A DNA stretch of 64,000 bases from Hallerella sp963656065 (GTDB lineage Bacteria > Fibrobacterota > Fibrobacteria > Fibrobacterales > Fibrobacteraceae), in NCBI GenBank assembly GCA_963656065.1, contig CAVKGV010000011.1, positions 1-64,000 on the forward strand, given 5' to 3'. Shown here in pieces: positions 16,652 through 25,666 of the stretch. A program made the translations under genes and the position numbers. Positions within the stretch are counted from its first letter, which is position 1, and each line of letters begins with the position of its first letter. The notes under the pieces were generated by a model. It saw only the letters and a list, made by a program, of their open reading frames with translations. It had not been told where the DNA came from and ran no database searches.

Positions 16652-17830
16652 CGTGAGAAACGGAACCGCTTGAAATCCCGGACCGAATTTTGGCACGATG
16701 AAGACGGCGAAAGCGTTTAGTGCACCGCCGAGGAAGATGAACGCCACGTATGTCCAGAGACGCTTTTCCTTGAGCATGGTCGCGACAAGGTTCATGCGGA
16801 GCGCTTGCAGGATGATGGAAAACGCGAGGATGGAAAGAGACGCCGCTCCGAAGGCGAGAACGTCCGGGTTCGTGCGGAGTGGCGCCGCGAAGAAAAATGT
16901 CTTCAGGCAGAACTCGGGAAAAATCCATACGGGAGAGGCGCAAAGAGCGATGAAGGCGGTAAATAATGCGACATCCTTTACGTGAAATCGCGGATCGTCG
17001 GATTCGTGCTTTGACACAAGAGATGAAGAGATGAAGTTCACCATCAGGCTCGAAGCGAGAAGAATTAATTTGTTTGCGTAGTTGTAACCGCTGAACTGTT
17101 CGCGCGGGGCGTAAAGGTCCATCGCGTAAAGCCCGAGAGGCAGATAGAGAAAGCTCGCAAGGCTCGAGAGGGCGAACGGGAAAGCCTTTTCAAGCATCAG
17201 GCGGATGAACTGGACGCTGCGATGGCTGAACTTGAAAATTTTCGGGCGAAGGGCGGCGGTCGCTCCGAAACTCCAGGCGGGAAGCGCGGCGAGGATCATC
17301 GAAAGGGCGATGCCTTCGAAACTTTTCGTCTGGAGATAGAGCAGTGAAAACCCCATGACGGTGGCGTATGAAATCGTGTGCAGAATTTTGGAAACCAGGA
17401 GTTTTTTCCAGAATTTCCCGCAGATGAAATACCAGTCGAAAAATGCGTGCTGGAAGAGAAGCCCGAACGCGAGGATGAATTCGCTGTGGAAAACGGGATG
17501 GTTTCTTCGGACGGTGCAGGCGAAAAGCGCCATCAGGAGCATCGACGCGAACGCAAGCGAATAGCGCAGCTGGAAAGCGAACTGGAGAAGTTTTCCCTTG
17601 ACGGCGTTCTTTCCGAAAAAGGCGAGCAGGAGGGTCGTCGTTCCGAAATCGGCGAACGCGGTAAAAATCGAGTAGTCGCTCTGGAGCACTCCGAAGTAGG
17701 CGAAATCGACGTTTCCCATGTTTTTCGCCATGAAGTTCCCGACAAAGAAAACCACGCCCTGGATGAGAAGATTCACCGCAGAAATGAAGATTCCGATTCG
17801 AATTGTCCGAAAAGTGCCCGACACGCCCAC
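16586..17830 (-). CDS. Polysaccharide flippase (Wzx-like, MOP superfamily)
   Basis: A 414-residue membrane protein with about 12 hydrophobic segments and the MOP-type start (RIGIFISAVNLLIQGVVFFVG... FAYFGVLQSDYSIFTAFADFG). It would flip lipid-linked oligosaccharide across the inner membrane. It is convergent to, and overlaps by 66 bases, the Wzy-like gene. The probable start is GTG at 17830; the ribosome binding site is weak (AAGGA about 12 bases upstream), so the start is uncertain. Confidence 0.75.
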   Translation of the reverse strand: MGVSGTFRTIRIGIFISAVNLLIQGVVFFVGNFMAKNMGNVDFAYFGVLQSDYSIFTAFADFGTTTLLLAFFGKNAVKGKLLQFAFQLRYSLAFASMLLMALFACTVRRNHPVFHSEFILAFGLLFQHAFFDWYFICGKFWKKLLVSKILHTISYATVMGFSLLYLQTKSFEGIALSMILAALPAWSFGATAALRPKIFKFSHRSVQFIRLMLEKAFPFALSSLASFLYLPLGLYAMDLYAPREQFSGYNYANKLILLASSLMVNFISSSLVSKHESDDPRFHVKDVALFTAFIALCASPVWIFPEFCLKTFFFAAPLRTNPDVLAFGAASLSILAFSIILQALRMNLVATMLKEKRLWTYVAFIFLGGALNAFAVFIVPKFGPGFQAVPFLTLTGDVALSALLFGYFRKRFCR

Positions 17831-17870
17831 AAAAATACTTGTTTCCTTTTCTAAACGGGACTCTTTTTTC

Positions 17871-17878
17871 TATTTTTG
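17871..17878 (+). promoter_or_regulatory. TAnnTTTG-type -7 element upstream of tRNA-Leu
   Basis: TATTTTTG lies 10 bases before the tRNA 5' end and fits the TAnnTTTG promoter element known from Bacteroidetes, relatives of Fibrobacterota. No matching -33 element at normal spacing was found, so this is tentative. Confidence 0.35.
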
Positions 17879-17888
17879 GCTTCGAAAC

Positions 17889-17968
17889 GCGAGAGTGGCG
17901 GAATTGGCAGACGCACCAGACTTAGGATCTGGCGAGAAATCGTGAGGGTTCGACTCCCTCCCCTCGCA
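17889..17968 (+). tRNA. tRNA-Leu (anticodon UAG)
   Basis: Cloverleaf read by eye: acceptor GCGAGAG/CCCTCGC with one A-C mismatch and discriminator A; D-arm GGCGGAATTGGCAGACGC; anticodon stem CCAGA/TCTGG with loop CTTAGGA, giving anticodon TAG (reads CUA and other CUN leucine codons). A class II variable arm (CGAGAAATCG) is followed by the T-arm GAGGG-TTCGACT-CCCTC. CCA is not encoded. It lies just upstream of tig. Confidence 0.93.
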
Positions 17969-18001
17969 TTTTTACCGAGTTTTTCACCTATTGGAGACAA
18001 C

Positions 18002-19255
18002 ATGACAGTTTCGATTAAAGAAACCAGCTCTACAGTACGCAATGTCGAAATCACCATTCCCCAGGAAGCGTTGAAGGCTCCTTTCGAGAAGAAGGTGACG
18101 CAGTACCGCAAGGAAGTGCAACTGAAAGGTTTCCGCGCCGGAGCCGCTCCGCGCCATACGATCGTTTCGCGTTTTGGCAAGATGATTCGCCAGGAATGCA
18201 TCGAGGAACTGATGAACAGCACGCTGAGCGAAGAGCTGAAAAAGGCGAACATCATCCCGGTTTCCCGCGTCAAGGTCGAAAATTTCAAGGATGACGAAAA
18301 CGCTGACATCTCGTTTACCGCGGTTGTCGAAGTCGATCCGGAAATCGATGTCAAGGGCTACGAGAGCCTCGGAATTACCGTTCCCGAAGTGGCGGTCTCC
18401 GAAGATGAAGTCAAGGCGGAACTCGACCGCGTTCTGCAGATGTATTCGTCCGCGGAATCCGTCGATCGCGAATCCAAAAAGGGCGACGTTGTTGTCGGCA
18501 ACTATATCGAAGTGAATATCGACGGCGAAGCGAAGGATATTCCGGAAGACCGCGAGTTCCGTACGCTTCTCGGCGAATCCTCCTCTCCGGGATTTGACGA
18601 AGGCCTTACCGGCGTGAAGAAGGGCGACAACAAGGACATTCACTTTGTCTATCCTGCCGACCACAAGGATGAACAGTATCGCGGCAAGACCGCCGATTTC
18701 AAGGTGGAAGTGACCGATGTCCGGGAAATCCGCGCTCCGAAGATGGACGAGGAATTTTTCAAGAAAGTCGGGGTCAAGGACGAAGCCGAACTCAAGGACA
18801 ATGTCCAGACGAGCCTCCTCAACAACAAGCGGAACATTGCGAAGAACAAGGCGCTGAACGAAGCGATAGACAAGCTGATCGAGGCGAATCCGTTTGACGT
18901 TCCGCATGCCCGAGTCATCGATCTCATCAAGTACACGCTCAAGCGCAACGCCGGCACGAACGAGGACATCGAACCGACCGAAGAAGAGCTCAAAACGCTC
19001 GAACCGGAAGCTGTCCGCGAAATCAAGAAGCACCGCATTCTGGAATTTATCGCGAACAAGGAAAAGCTCAAACCCAGCCAGGCGATGGTCGATGCCCGTA
19101 TCGAGGATATTGCCAAGGCTTACGGCGTCGATGCCGTGGCGTTGAAGGACCACTTCCGCCAGTCCGGTCGCACGGTCGCTCTCCGCGACGAACTTCGCGT
19201 GGAGATGGCGTCCGACTTGCTCGTCGGCATTAAGCACGAAGAGGATGCCAAGTAA
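18002..19255 (+). CDS. tig: Trigger factor (ribosome-associated chaperone / PPIase)
   Basis: A 417-residue protein with the three trigger factor parts: ribosome-binding domain with FRAGAAPRHTIVSRFG around residues 44-60 (the family GFRxGxxP signature with A for the second G-K part), a central FKBP-like PPIase domain (residues about 150-235), and the helical C-terminal chaperone domain. The ATG at 18002 follows TTGGAG. The longer in-frame start at 17876 would include the tRNA and is rejected. It heads the tig-clpP-clpX-lon run. Confidence 0.96.
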   Translation: MTVSIKETSSTVRNVEITIPQEALKAPFEKKVTQYRKEVQLKGFRAGAAPRHTIVSRFGKMIRQECIEELMNSTLSEELKKANIIPVSRVKVENFKDDENADISFTAVVEVDPEIDVKGYESLGITVPEVAVSEDEVKAELDRVLQMYSSAESVDRESKKGDVVVGNYIEVNIDGEAKDIPEDREFRTLLGESSSPGFDEGLTGVKKGDNKDIHFVYPADHKDEQYRGKTADFKVEVTDVREIRAPKMDEEFFKKVGVKDEAELKDNVQTSLLNNKRNIAKNKALNEAIDKLIEANPFDVPHARVIDLIKYTLKRNAGTNEDIEPTEEELKTLEPEAVREIKKHRILEFIANKEKLKPSQAMVDARIEDIAKAYGVDAVALKDHFRQSGRTVALRDELRVEMASDLLVGIKHEEDAK

Positions 19256-19271
19256 TTTTTAGGGGGAATTC

Positions 19272-19856
19272 ATGGTCATTCCAACCATCATTGAAAACAC
19301 CGGTCACGGTGAACGCGCTTACGACATCTATTCCCGGCTTCTCAAGGAACGAATCATTTTCCTCGGGACGCCGATAAATGACGAAGTGGCGAACAACGTG
19401 ATGGCCCAGATGATTTTCCTGGAATACGAGAATCCCGAGAAAGACATTACTTTGTACATCAACAGCCCGGGCGGCTACGTGTCTGCCGGGCTTGCCATCT
19501 ACGATACCATGCAGCACATCCGCCCGAACGTGGCGACGATTTGCGTCGGGGACAGTATCTCAATGGCGGCGATTTTGCTCGCTTCGGGGACAAAGGGTAA
19601 GCGTTACGCTCTCCCGCATTCCCGGATTATGCTGCACCAGCCGTCCGGCGCGGTGACCGGTCAATCGACGGATATCCAGGTCCACGCGAAGGAACTGGTC
19701 CGCACCCGTGAAATGCTCTCGCAGATAATCGCGGAACATTCGGGCCGTTCGATTGAAGAAGTCCGCGAAAAGACGGAACGCGACTTTTTCCTGACACCGG
19801 AAGAGGCTCTGGAATTTGGCGTGATCGATGAAATTTTCAAACCGCACAAGGCCTGA
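19272..19856 (+). CDS. clpP: ATP-dependent Clp protease proteolytic subunit
   Basis: A 194-residue serine peptidase. The catalytic triad sits at S97 (GDSISMAA), H122 (MLHQP) and D171 (ERDFF), the same numbers as in mature E. coli ClpP. It starts MVIPTIIENTGHGERAYDIYSRLLKERI with no long propeptide. It forms a barrel that partners with ClpX, encoded 31 bases downstream. GGGGGAA precedes the ATG. Confidence 0.98.
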   Translation: MVIPTIIENTGHGERAYDIYSRLLKERIIFLGTPINDEVANNVMAQMIFLEYENPEKDITLYINSPGGYVSAGLAIYDTMQHIRPNVATICVGDSISMAAILLASGTKGKRYALPHSRIMLHQPSGAVTGQSTDIQVHAKELVRTREMLSQIIAEHSGRSIEEVREKTERDFFLTPEEALEFGVIDEIFKPHKA

Positions 19857-19887
19857 GCCAAACGCTTAGAAGATAAGGGTCGTTTCG

Positions 19888-21153
19888 ATGTACAAGAGCG
19901 GAAAGAACCATTCCCAGATTTCGTGCAGCTTTTGCGGGAAGCCCGCGGAACAGGTCATGAAGATGATTTCGGGTGCGAATGTCCACATTTGCAACGAATG
20001 CGTGTCGGCTTGCTACAATCTTCTTCTGGATGACCTGGCAAAAGATGCTGCCAAGGCGAAAGCCGAAGCGGAAAAGGCGCCGCTCCCGACTCCGAAGGAA
20101 CTGAAGGCGCATCTCGATGAATTTGTCATCGGGCAGGACGAGGCGAAAATGGCTCTTTCTGTCGCGGTGTATAATCATTACAAGCGTCTCCGCGAAGGCG
20201 ATGCGAACCGGGGAAAGAAACCGGCTGACGATGTGGAAATCGAAAAGTCGAATCTGCTGCTGGTCGGTCCGACGGGCAGTGGCAAGACGCTTCTCGCCCA
20301 GACGCTCGCCCGTTTCCTGAACGTTCCTTTTTCCATTGCCGATGCGACAGTCCTCACCGAAGCGGGCTATGTCGGCGAAGACGTGGAAAACATCCTGGTG
20401 CGGCTTTTGCAGGCTGCGGACTATGATGTTGCCCGGGCGGAACGCGGCATTATCTTTATCGATGAAATTGACAAGATCGCGCGCAAGACGGCTAATCCCT
20501 CGATTACACGCGACGTTTCGGGAGAAGGCGTCCAACAGGGGCTTTTGAAAATTTTGGAAGGCACGGTCGCAGCGGTTCCGCCCAAGGGTGGCCGGAAGCA
20601 TCCGGAACAGAGCCTCGTGCAAATCAACACGAAGAACATCCTTTTTGTCTGCGGCGGAGCTTTCGAAACACTCGACAAGATCATCGCCCACCGCGTAAAC
20701 CAGGGCGGCATGGGATTTGGCGCGGACATCCGTTCCGAAAAGGACAACTCCCTTTCCAAACTGTTTAAGCAACTCGAACCGGACGACTTGATCCATTTCG
20801 GGCTGATGCCCGAGCTTGTCGGACGCTTGCCGATAGTCGTCGCCCTCGAAGAACTCGACGAAACGGCCCTGAAGCGGATTCTGACCGAACCGAAGAACGC
20901 GATTGTGAAACAGTTCATCAAGCTGTTCAAGATGGATGGTATCGACCTGTCCTTTACGGAAGACGGCATTTCGGAAATAGTCGCCTTTACTTTGGAGCGG
21001 AAAACGGGTGCCAGAGGGCTTCGCTCGATTGTGGAGCGCACGCTCCAGAAGGCTATGTATGAACTGCCCGGTTCCGGCATCAAAAAATTTGTCGTTGACA
21101 AGGAACTGGTCAAAAAAGCTTTGACGCAAGATAACGAAAAAAACGTCGCTTGA
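19888..21153 (+). CDS. clpX: ATP-dependent Clp protease ATP-binding subunit ClpX
   Basis: A 421-residue AAA+ unfoldase. The N-terminal zinc-binding domain has cysteines at 13, 16, 35 and 38; Walker A is GPTGSGKT at residues 127-134; the pore-loop GYVG and the Walker B IIFIDEIDKIA follow. It recognises and unfolds substrates for ClpP, which is encoded immediately upstream. Confidence 0.98.
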   Translation: MYKSGKNHSQISCSFCGKPAEQVMKMISGANVHICNECVSACYNLLLDDLAKDAAKAKAEAEKAPLPTPKELKAHLDEFVIGQDEAKMALSVAVYNHYKRLREGDANRGKKPADDVEIEKSNLLLVGPTGSGKTLLAQTLARFLNVPFSIADATVLTEAGYVGEDVENILVRLLQAADYDVARAERGIIFIDEIDKIARKTANPSITRDVSGEGVQQGLLKILEGTVAAVPPKGGRKHPEQSLVQINTKNILFVCGGAFETLDKIIAHRVNQGGMGFGADIRSEKDNSLSKLFKQLEPDDLIHFGLMPELVGRLPIVVALEELDETALKRILTEPKNAIVKQFIKLFKMDGIDLSFTEDGISEIVAFTLERKTGARGLRSIVERTLQKAMYELPGSGIKKFVVDKELVKKALTQDNEKNVA

Positions 21154-21162
21154 GGATTTGGA

Positions 21163-23556
21163 TTGAAAAAGACGCTCCCTGATTCCGAGAATTTGCTGGA
21201 AACTGTAGCCCTCGATTTATCCCACGATTTTCCGCTGCTTCCGCTCCGCGACGCCTTGGTGACGCCTGGAGCTTCTACCCGTGTTCTCGTGGGACGCGAA
21301 ATTTCGCAGAACGCTCTGCAGGCTTCGAGGGCTTACCATGACTTGATTCTGCTTGCGCTTCAGCCCGACCCGGACAAGGAAGCGGTTGCGCTCGAAGACC
21401 TGCCCAAGGTGGGCGTCCTCGCCCATGTCCAGTCCGTAAACGCACTTCCGAACGGCTGTTGGCGGGTATTGCTCGAAGGCGTTGTCGTCGTCGATCTGGT
21501 AAATCCGGAACTCCTTTCCGACCGGGACTGTTTTTCGTCGCACATTTCCCTTCGCCATTACGCTTCGATTGACAATTCGCTTTCCAAGATAATCTCCGAG
21601 GATGGCATCCGCCTTTTTGAACGCTATGCGCGGCTGCAGAATATTTCGCCGGATATCGTGCACGACGTAAAGTCCAAGGATGATCCGTTTTCCGCATACA
21701 TGGCGATGCTTCCCTTTGTGCGCGTGACTCCGGCCCAGAAGCAAAAGGCGCTCGAACAGGAAAGCCTAGATACCCTCGGGCGGGTGATCAATGCATATCT
21801 CCAGGCGGCTCTCGATGTGGAACGCGTCGTCGAGCATGTCCGGGACGATGTCCAGCAGAAAATGCAGCAGAACCAGAAGGATTGGCTCATCAGCGAGCAA
21901 ATTCGCATGTTGCAGAGCGAAATTTCGGACGGTGACGGCGACGAAATCGAAAAGCTGGAACAGAAAGTCAAGGATAAACATTTTTCCGCGGCGATTCAGG
22001 AAAAGCTGGACGAAGAGTTCGGGCGGATGCGCCTGATGCAGCCCGCTAGCCCGGAATATGCCGTTTCGCGCAACTACATCGACTGGTTCCTTTCAATTCC
22101 GTATGGCGTCTATACGGATACCGCGCTGGACCTGAAAAAGGTCAAGAAAAATCTGGACGCGAAGCATTTTGGCTTGGAAAAGGTCAAGGAACGGATTCTT
22201 GAATATGTCGCGGTGCTGAAACAGACCGGTGCGGAAAACAAGGCTCCGATTATCTGCCTGGTCGGTCCGCCGGGCGTGGGAAAGACGACGCTTGTGCGGT
22301 CTATTGCGGAATCGCTCGGCAGAAACTTTGCCCGGGTGACTTTGGGAGGCGTCCAGGACGAAGCGGAAATCCGCGGCCACCGTCGGACGTATATCGGTTC
22401 GATGCCCGGACGGTTCATCCAGGCCCTTCGCCATGCCAAGTGCATGAATCCCGTTATCCTGCTCGATGAAATCGACAAGATGGGAAACGATTATCGGGGA
22501 GACCCGGCGAGTGCGATGCTCGAAGTCCTCGACCCGGAACTCAACCCGGACTTTACCGACCATTTTATGGAAGTCGGATTGGACTTTTCGAAAGTGCTCT
22601 TTATCGCGACCGCGAATTCGGAAGCGACGATCCCGGCTCCGCTCGAAGACCGCATGGAAGTGGTTCGCCTGCCCGGATACTATCCGCACGAAAAGCTCGC
22701 CATCGCAAAGGACTATCTGATTCCGAAGGCGCTGAAAAATTGCGGAGTTGCAGACGCTTCCTCGATAGCGTTTAACGATGAATCGATTCAAAAGGTTTTG
22801 CGCGGCTACACGCGCGAGGCCGGAGTCCGCGAACTTGAACGCATGATCGAAACGGTCGTGCGCAAGCGCGTCAAGGAAACCCTGATGGGAAAAACGGGCA
22901 AACTTTCCCTCACACCGAAACTTGTCGAAAAGTATCTGGGCGTGCCGCGCTTCTTGGATAACCGCTTGCCGCAGCCCGGTCGTTTTGGCGTCATCACGGG
23001 ACTCGCCTGGACTTCTGTCGGCGGGGAAATCCTCTTGATAGAATCGAAACTGCTTTCGGGGCGCGGGCACTTGCTTCTCACCGGAAAGCTCGGCGACGTG
23101 ATGAAGGAATCCGCTCAGATAGCTCTCAGCCTCGTGCGGGAACGGCTCCAACGTTTTGAAATCGACCCGGCGATCGTTCGCAAAACGGATATTCACATCC
23201 ACGTTCCCGAAGGCGCTGTCCCGAAGGACGGTCCGTCGGCGGGAATCGCTCTCACGCTGTCGCTCCTTTCTGCGTTTACCCGCATCCCGGTTCCGCCGGA
23301 TGTCGCGTTTACAGGCGAGGTGAGCCTGTCGGGAGATCTTCTGCCGATCGGAGGCCTGAACGAAAAGGCGCTTGCCGCTCTCGATGCCGGAGTCAAGACG
23401 CTTTACTTGCCGAAGCAGAACGAAAAGGACATTTCCGAATTGCCGGCTCCGGCGAAGAAGGGTCTCAAAATCCACACGATGGAACATATCGATGACCTGA
23501 TAGCCGTCCTGTTTTCAAACGGCAAGAAGAAAAAGCGGACAAAGAAAAATGGCTGA
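21163..23556 (+). CDS. lon: ATP-dependent Lon protease
   Basis: A 797-residue protein with the N-terminal LON substrate domain, an AAA+ domain (Walker A GPPGVGKT at 368-375, Walker B VILLDEIDKMG) and the C-terminal protease domain with the S692-K735 dyad (KDGPSAGIAL; GGLNEKALAA), the 43-residue spacing seen in E. coli Lon. The start is TTG at 21163 with TGAGGA at 21151-21156 overlapping the clpX stop. Its 3' end overlaps the YggS-like gene by 8 bases. Confidence 0.97.
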   Translation: MKKTLPDSENLLETVALDLSHDFPLLPLRDALVTPGASTRVLVGREISQNALQASRAYHDLILLALQPDPDKEAVALEDLPKVGVLAHVQSVNALPNGCWRVLLEGVVVVDLVNPELLSDRDCFSSHISLRHYASIDNSLSKIISEDGIRLFERYARLQNISPDIVHDVKSKDDPFSAYMAMLPFVRVTPAQKQKALEQESLDTLGRVINAYLQAALDVERVVEHVRDDVQQKMQQNQKDWLISEQIRMLQSEISDGDGDEIEKLEQKVKDKHFSAAIQEKLDEEFGRMRLMQPASPEYAVSRNYIDWFLSIPYGVYTDTALDLKKVKKNLDAKHFGLEKVKERILEYVAVLKQTGAENKAPIICLVGPPGVGKTTLVRSIAESLGRNFARVTLGGVQDEAEIRGHRRTYIGSMPGRFIQALRHAKCMNPVILLDEIDKMGNDYRGDPASAMLEVLDPELNPDFTDHFMEVGLDFSKVLFIATANSEATIPAPLEDRMEVVRLPGYYPHEKLAIAKDYLIPKALKNCGVADASSIAFNDESIQKVLRGYTREAGVRELERMIETVVRKRVKETLMGKTGKLSLTPKLVEKYLGVPRFLDNRLPQPGRFGVITGLAWTSVGGEILLIESKLLSGRGHLLLTGKLGDVMKESAQIALSLVRERLQRFEIDPAIVRKTDIHIHVPEGAVPKDGPSAGIALTLSLLSAFTRIPVPPDVAFTGEVSLSGDLLPIGGLNEKALAALDAGVKTLYLPKQNEKDISELPAPAKKGLKIHTMEHIDDLIAVLFSNGKKKKRTKKNG

Positions 23557-24265
23557 ATTTTCTCTCGACGAAATGCGTTCCGCACATGAGAAGCTCGAAA
23601 AGCGAATTTCTTTCGCTTGCGCACAAAGTAACCGTCCGCGGGAAAGCGTAAAGCTCGTGTGGGTTTCCAAGTTTCACCCGATAGAAGCCGTCAGGAATGC
23701 GATGACGCTCGGGGCGACGGACTTTGGCGAAAACCGCGTACAGGAAGCCGTCGAAAAATTCACGGGCCGCGACCCGAAAATCCATTGCCACATCATCGGA
23801 CCGGTGCAGTCGAACAAGTTGAAAAAGGCGGCTCTCGTCGCGGATTACATCCATTCCGTGGCGAGCGTGGAAGCCGTCGATAAGCTGGAAAAGGTCTGTG
23901 CCGATGCGGACAAGACACTCGACATTCTCTTTCAGGTGAATGCCGGCGAAGAAGAAACCAAGAGCGGACTTGAAATCCACGAAGCGGAACCGTTTCTGCT
24001 TTCACTCGAAAACCATGCGCCGTGTCCGCATTTGCGTTTCCGCGGTCTGATGACGATCGGAAAAAATACGGGCATCGCCGAGGATTCCCGCGAATGCTTT
24101 GCTTTTTTGCGCAAATTGCAACAAAAGTTTTTGGCCCGTGTCGGGATTTTTCAAAACTTTGACCAACTTTCGATGGGAATGACCGGGGATTTGGAAGTCG
24201 CCATCGAAGAAGGCGCAACGATGATTCGGGTCGGAACTGCGCTTTTTGGTGAACGACATTATTAA
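23549..24265 (+). CDS. YggS family pyridoxal phosphate-binding protein
   Basis: A 238-residue single-domain alanine-racemase-fold protein. The PLP lysine lies in VKLVWVSKFHP (near residue 36), and FGENRVQE, HIIGPVQSNK and SMGMTGDLEVAIEEGATMIRVGTALFG are family landmarks. These proteins bind PLP without known catalysis and help keep PLP homeostasis. It overlaps lon by 8 bases, so the two are cotranscribed. Confidence 0.93.
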   Translation: MAEFSLDEMRSAHEKLEKRISFACAQSNRPRESVKLVWVSKFHPIEAVRNAMTLGATDFGENRVQEAVEKFTGRDPKIHCHIIGPVQSNKLKKAALVADYIHSVASVEAVDKLEKVCADADKTLDILFQVNAGEEETKSGLEIHEAEPFLLSLENHAPCPHLRFRGLMTIGKNTGIAEDSRECFAFLRKLQQKFLARVGIFQNFDQLSMGMTGDLEVAIEEGATMIRVGTALFGERHY

Positions 24266-24292
24266 TCCGCAACTTTCCCAAAATTTCTTTTC

Positions 24293-24300
24293 TATTATTG
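24293..24300 (+). promoter_or_regulatory. Candidate -7 element upstream of purA
   Basis: TATTATTG in the 99-base gap between the YggS gene and purA is one base off TAnnTTTG. It would start transcription near 24307, giving purA a leader that contains the hairpin at 24312-24332. No -33 element was recognised. Confidence 0.28.
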
Positions 24301-24311
24301 AAGCGAAAAAG

Positions 24312-24332
24312 GGGTCGGGAAAAGCCCGGTCC
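24312..24332 (+). terminator. GC-rich hairpin between YggS gene and purA (terminator or leader structure)
   Basis: GGGTCGGG can pair with CCCGGTCC across a 5-base AAAAG loop (8 pairs, two of them G-T). A pyrimidine-rich but interrupted tract follows (CTTTCCTTTCG, then a T-run at 24345-24351). It may end the lon operon or be part of the purA leader. Confidence 0.35.
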
Positions 24333-24364
24333 TTTCCTTTCGTGTTTTTTTCCGAGAAGGACCT

Positions 24365-25651
24365 ATGCCAAATCGTGTTGTAATCGGCTCCCAGTGGGGC
24401 GATGAAGGAAAAGCCAAGATTGTTGATTTTCTCACGCTGGATGCGGATATCATCGTCCGTTTTCAGGGCGGAGCCAATGCTGGACACACCGTTGAAGTGG
24501 GCGACAAGAAGTTTGTCTTCCATCTGATTCCGTCGGGCATTATGCATGAGAACAAGCTTTGCGTCATCGGCAACGGCGTAGTCCTCGATCCTGTCCAGAC
24601 TCTTGCCGAAATTGCGGACTTGCACACGAAGGGAATTTCGGACCCGGAAAAGCGCCTGGTCATTGCGGACAATGCACATGTCGTCTTGCCGTATCATTCG
24701 GCGCTTGACAAGGCGAAAGAAAAGAAGGCGGGAAAGGCGGCTATCGGAACGACCGGTCGGGGTATCGGACCGTGCTACAGCGACAAGGTGAACCGTATCG
24801 GCGTCCGTGTCGGCGATCTGATGGATGAACGCGAACTCCGTCCGCGAGTCGAAGCGATGGCGAAAGTCCACAACGAAGAATTCCGCGTGATGTATGACGT
24901 TCCCGAAATCGACCCGGAACAGGTGATCAAGGATTATCTGGAACTCGGGCAGAAAATCAAGCCGTTCGTTCGCGACGTGAGCGAAATCCTCTACAAGGCC
25001 CAGAAAGAAGGCAAACGTCTGATTTTTGAAGGGGCGCAGGGAACGATTCTCGATGTCGATCAGGGAACTTATCCGTATGTGACATCGAGCAATACGGTCG
25101 CAGGCTATGCGAGTTGCGGCTCGGGCGTAGGTCCTACGGCGATAGACCAGGTTGTCGGTGTTGTCAAGGCTTATACGACCCGCGTCGGGAACGGTCCTTT
25201 CCCCACGGAACTCTTGGATGATACGGGCGAAATGCTCCGCAAGCTCGGCAATGAATACGGGGCGACGACAGGTCGGAACCGTCGCTGCGGATGGTTTGAC
25301 GCTCCGGTCGTCCGCAAGGCGGCTCTCGTGAACGGTCTCACTCACTTGGCGATTACAAAGCTCGATGTTCTCGATACGTTCGATGAAATCAAGGTTTGCA
25401 CGCATTACGAATGCGACGGCGAAAAAATCGAAATTTTCCCGAACCAGCTGTCGAAAGTGGGACGGTGCAAGCCCGTGTATGAAACGTTCCCCGGATGGAA
25501 GGAAAACACGACCCGCTGCAAGAGCTGGGACGAACTTCCGGCGAATGCCAAAAAGTATCTCGAAGCGATGTCGAAACTTGTCGGTGTGAAAATCGGAATG
25601 ATTTCGATCGGAGCGCATCGGGACGAAAGCATCATTATCGATTTGAAATAG
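24365..25651 (+). CDS. purA: Adenylosuccinate synthetase
   Basis: A 428-residue GTP-dependent enzyme making adenylosuccinate from IMP and aspartate, the first committed AMP step. The N-terminus reads VVIGSQWGDEGKAKIVDFL: the phosphate-binding loop, usually GDEGKGK, has alanine at the second glycine. GGANAGHT, TTGRGIGPCYSDK and the C-terminal end are typical. GAAGGAC precedes the ATG. It heads a run of co-directional genes to 35655. Confidence 0.97.
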   Translation: MPNRVVIGSQWGDEGKAKIVDFLTLDADIIVRFQGGANAGHTVEVGDKKFVFHLIPSGIMHENKLCVIGNGVVLDPVQTLAEIADLHTKGISDPEKRLVIADNAHVVLPYHSALDKAKEKKAGKAAIGTTGRGIGPCYSDKVNRIGVRVGDLMDERELRPRVEAMAKVHNEEFRVMYDVPEIDPEQVIKDYLELGQKIKPFVRDVSEILYKAQKEGKRLIFEGAQGTILDVDQGTYPYVTSSNTVAGYASCGSGVGPTAIDQVVGVVKAYTTRVGNGPFPTELLDDTGEMLRKLGNEYGATTGRNRRCGWFDAPVVRKAALVNGLTHLAITKLDVLDTFDEIKVCTHYECDGEKIEIFPNQLSKVGRCKPVYETFPGWKENTTRCKSWDELPANAKKYLEAMSKLVGVKIGMISIGAHRDESIIIDLK

Positions 25652-25666
25652 ATCAGGAAGGGTTCT

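Noticed and set aside
17876..18001. N-terminal extension of trigger factor
   Set aside because: The in-frame extension would be translated tRNA-Leu; the ATG at 18002 with TTGGAG is the proper start.
22093..23487. 464-codon open frame antisense to lon
   Set aside because: Shadow of the Lon AAA+ and protease domains, with no independent evidence.
24002..25618. 538-codon open frame antisense to purA
   Set aside because: Composition mirrors purA codons in reverse; it has no family features and lies wholly opposite a certain gene.
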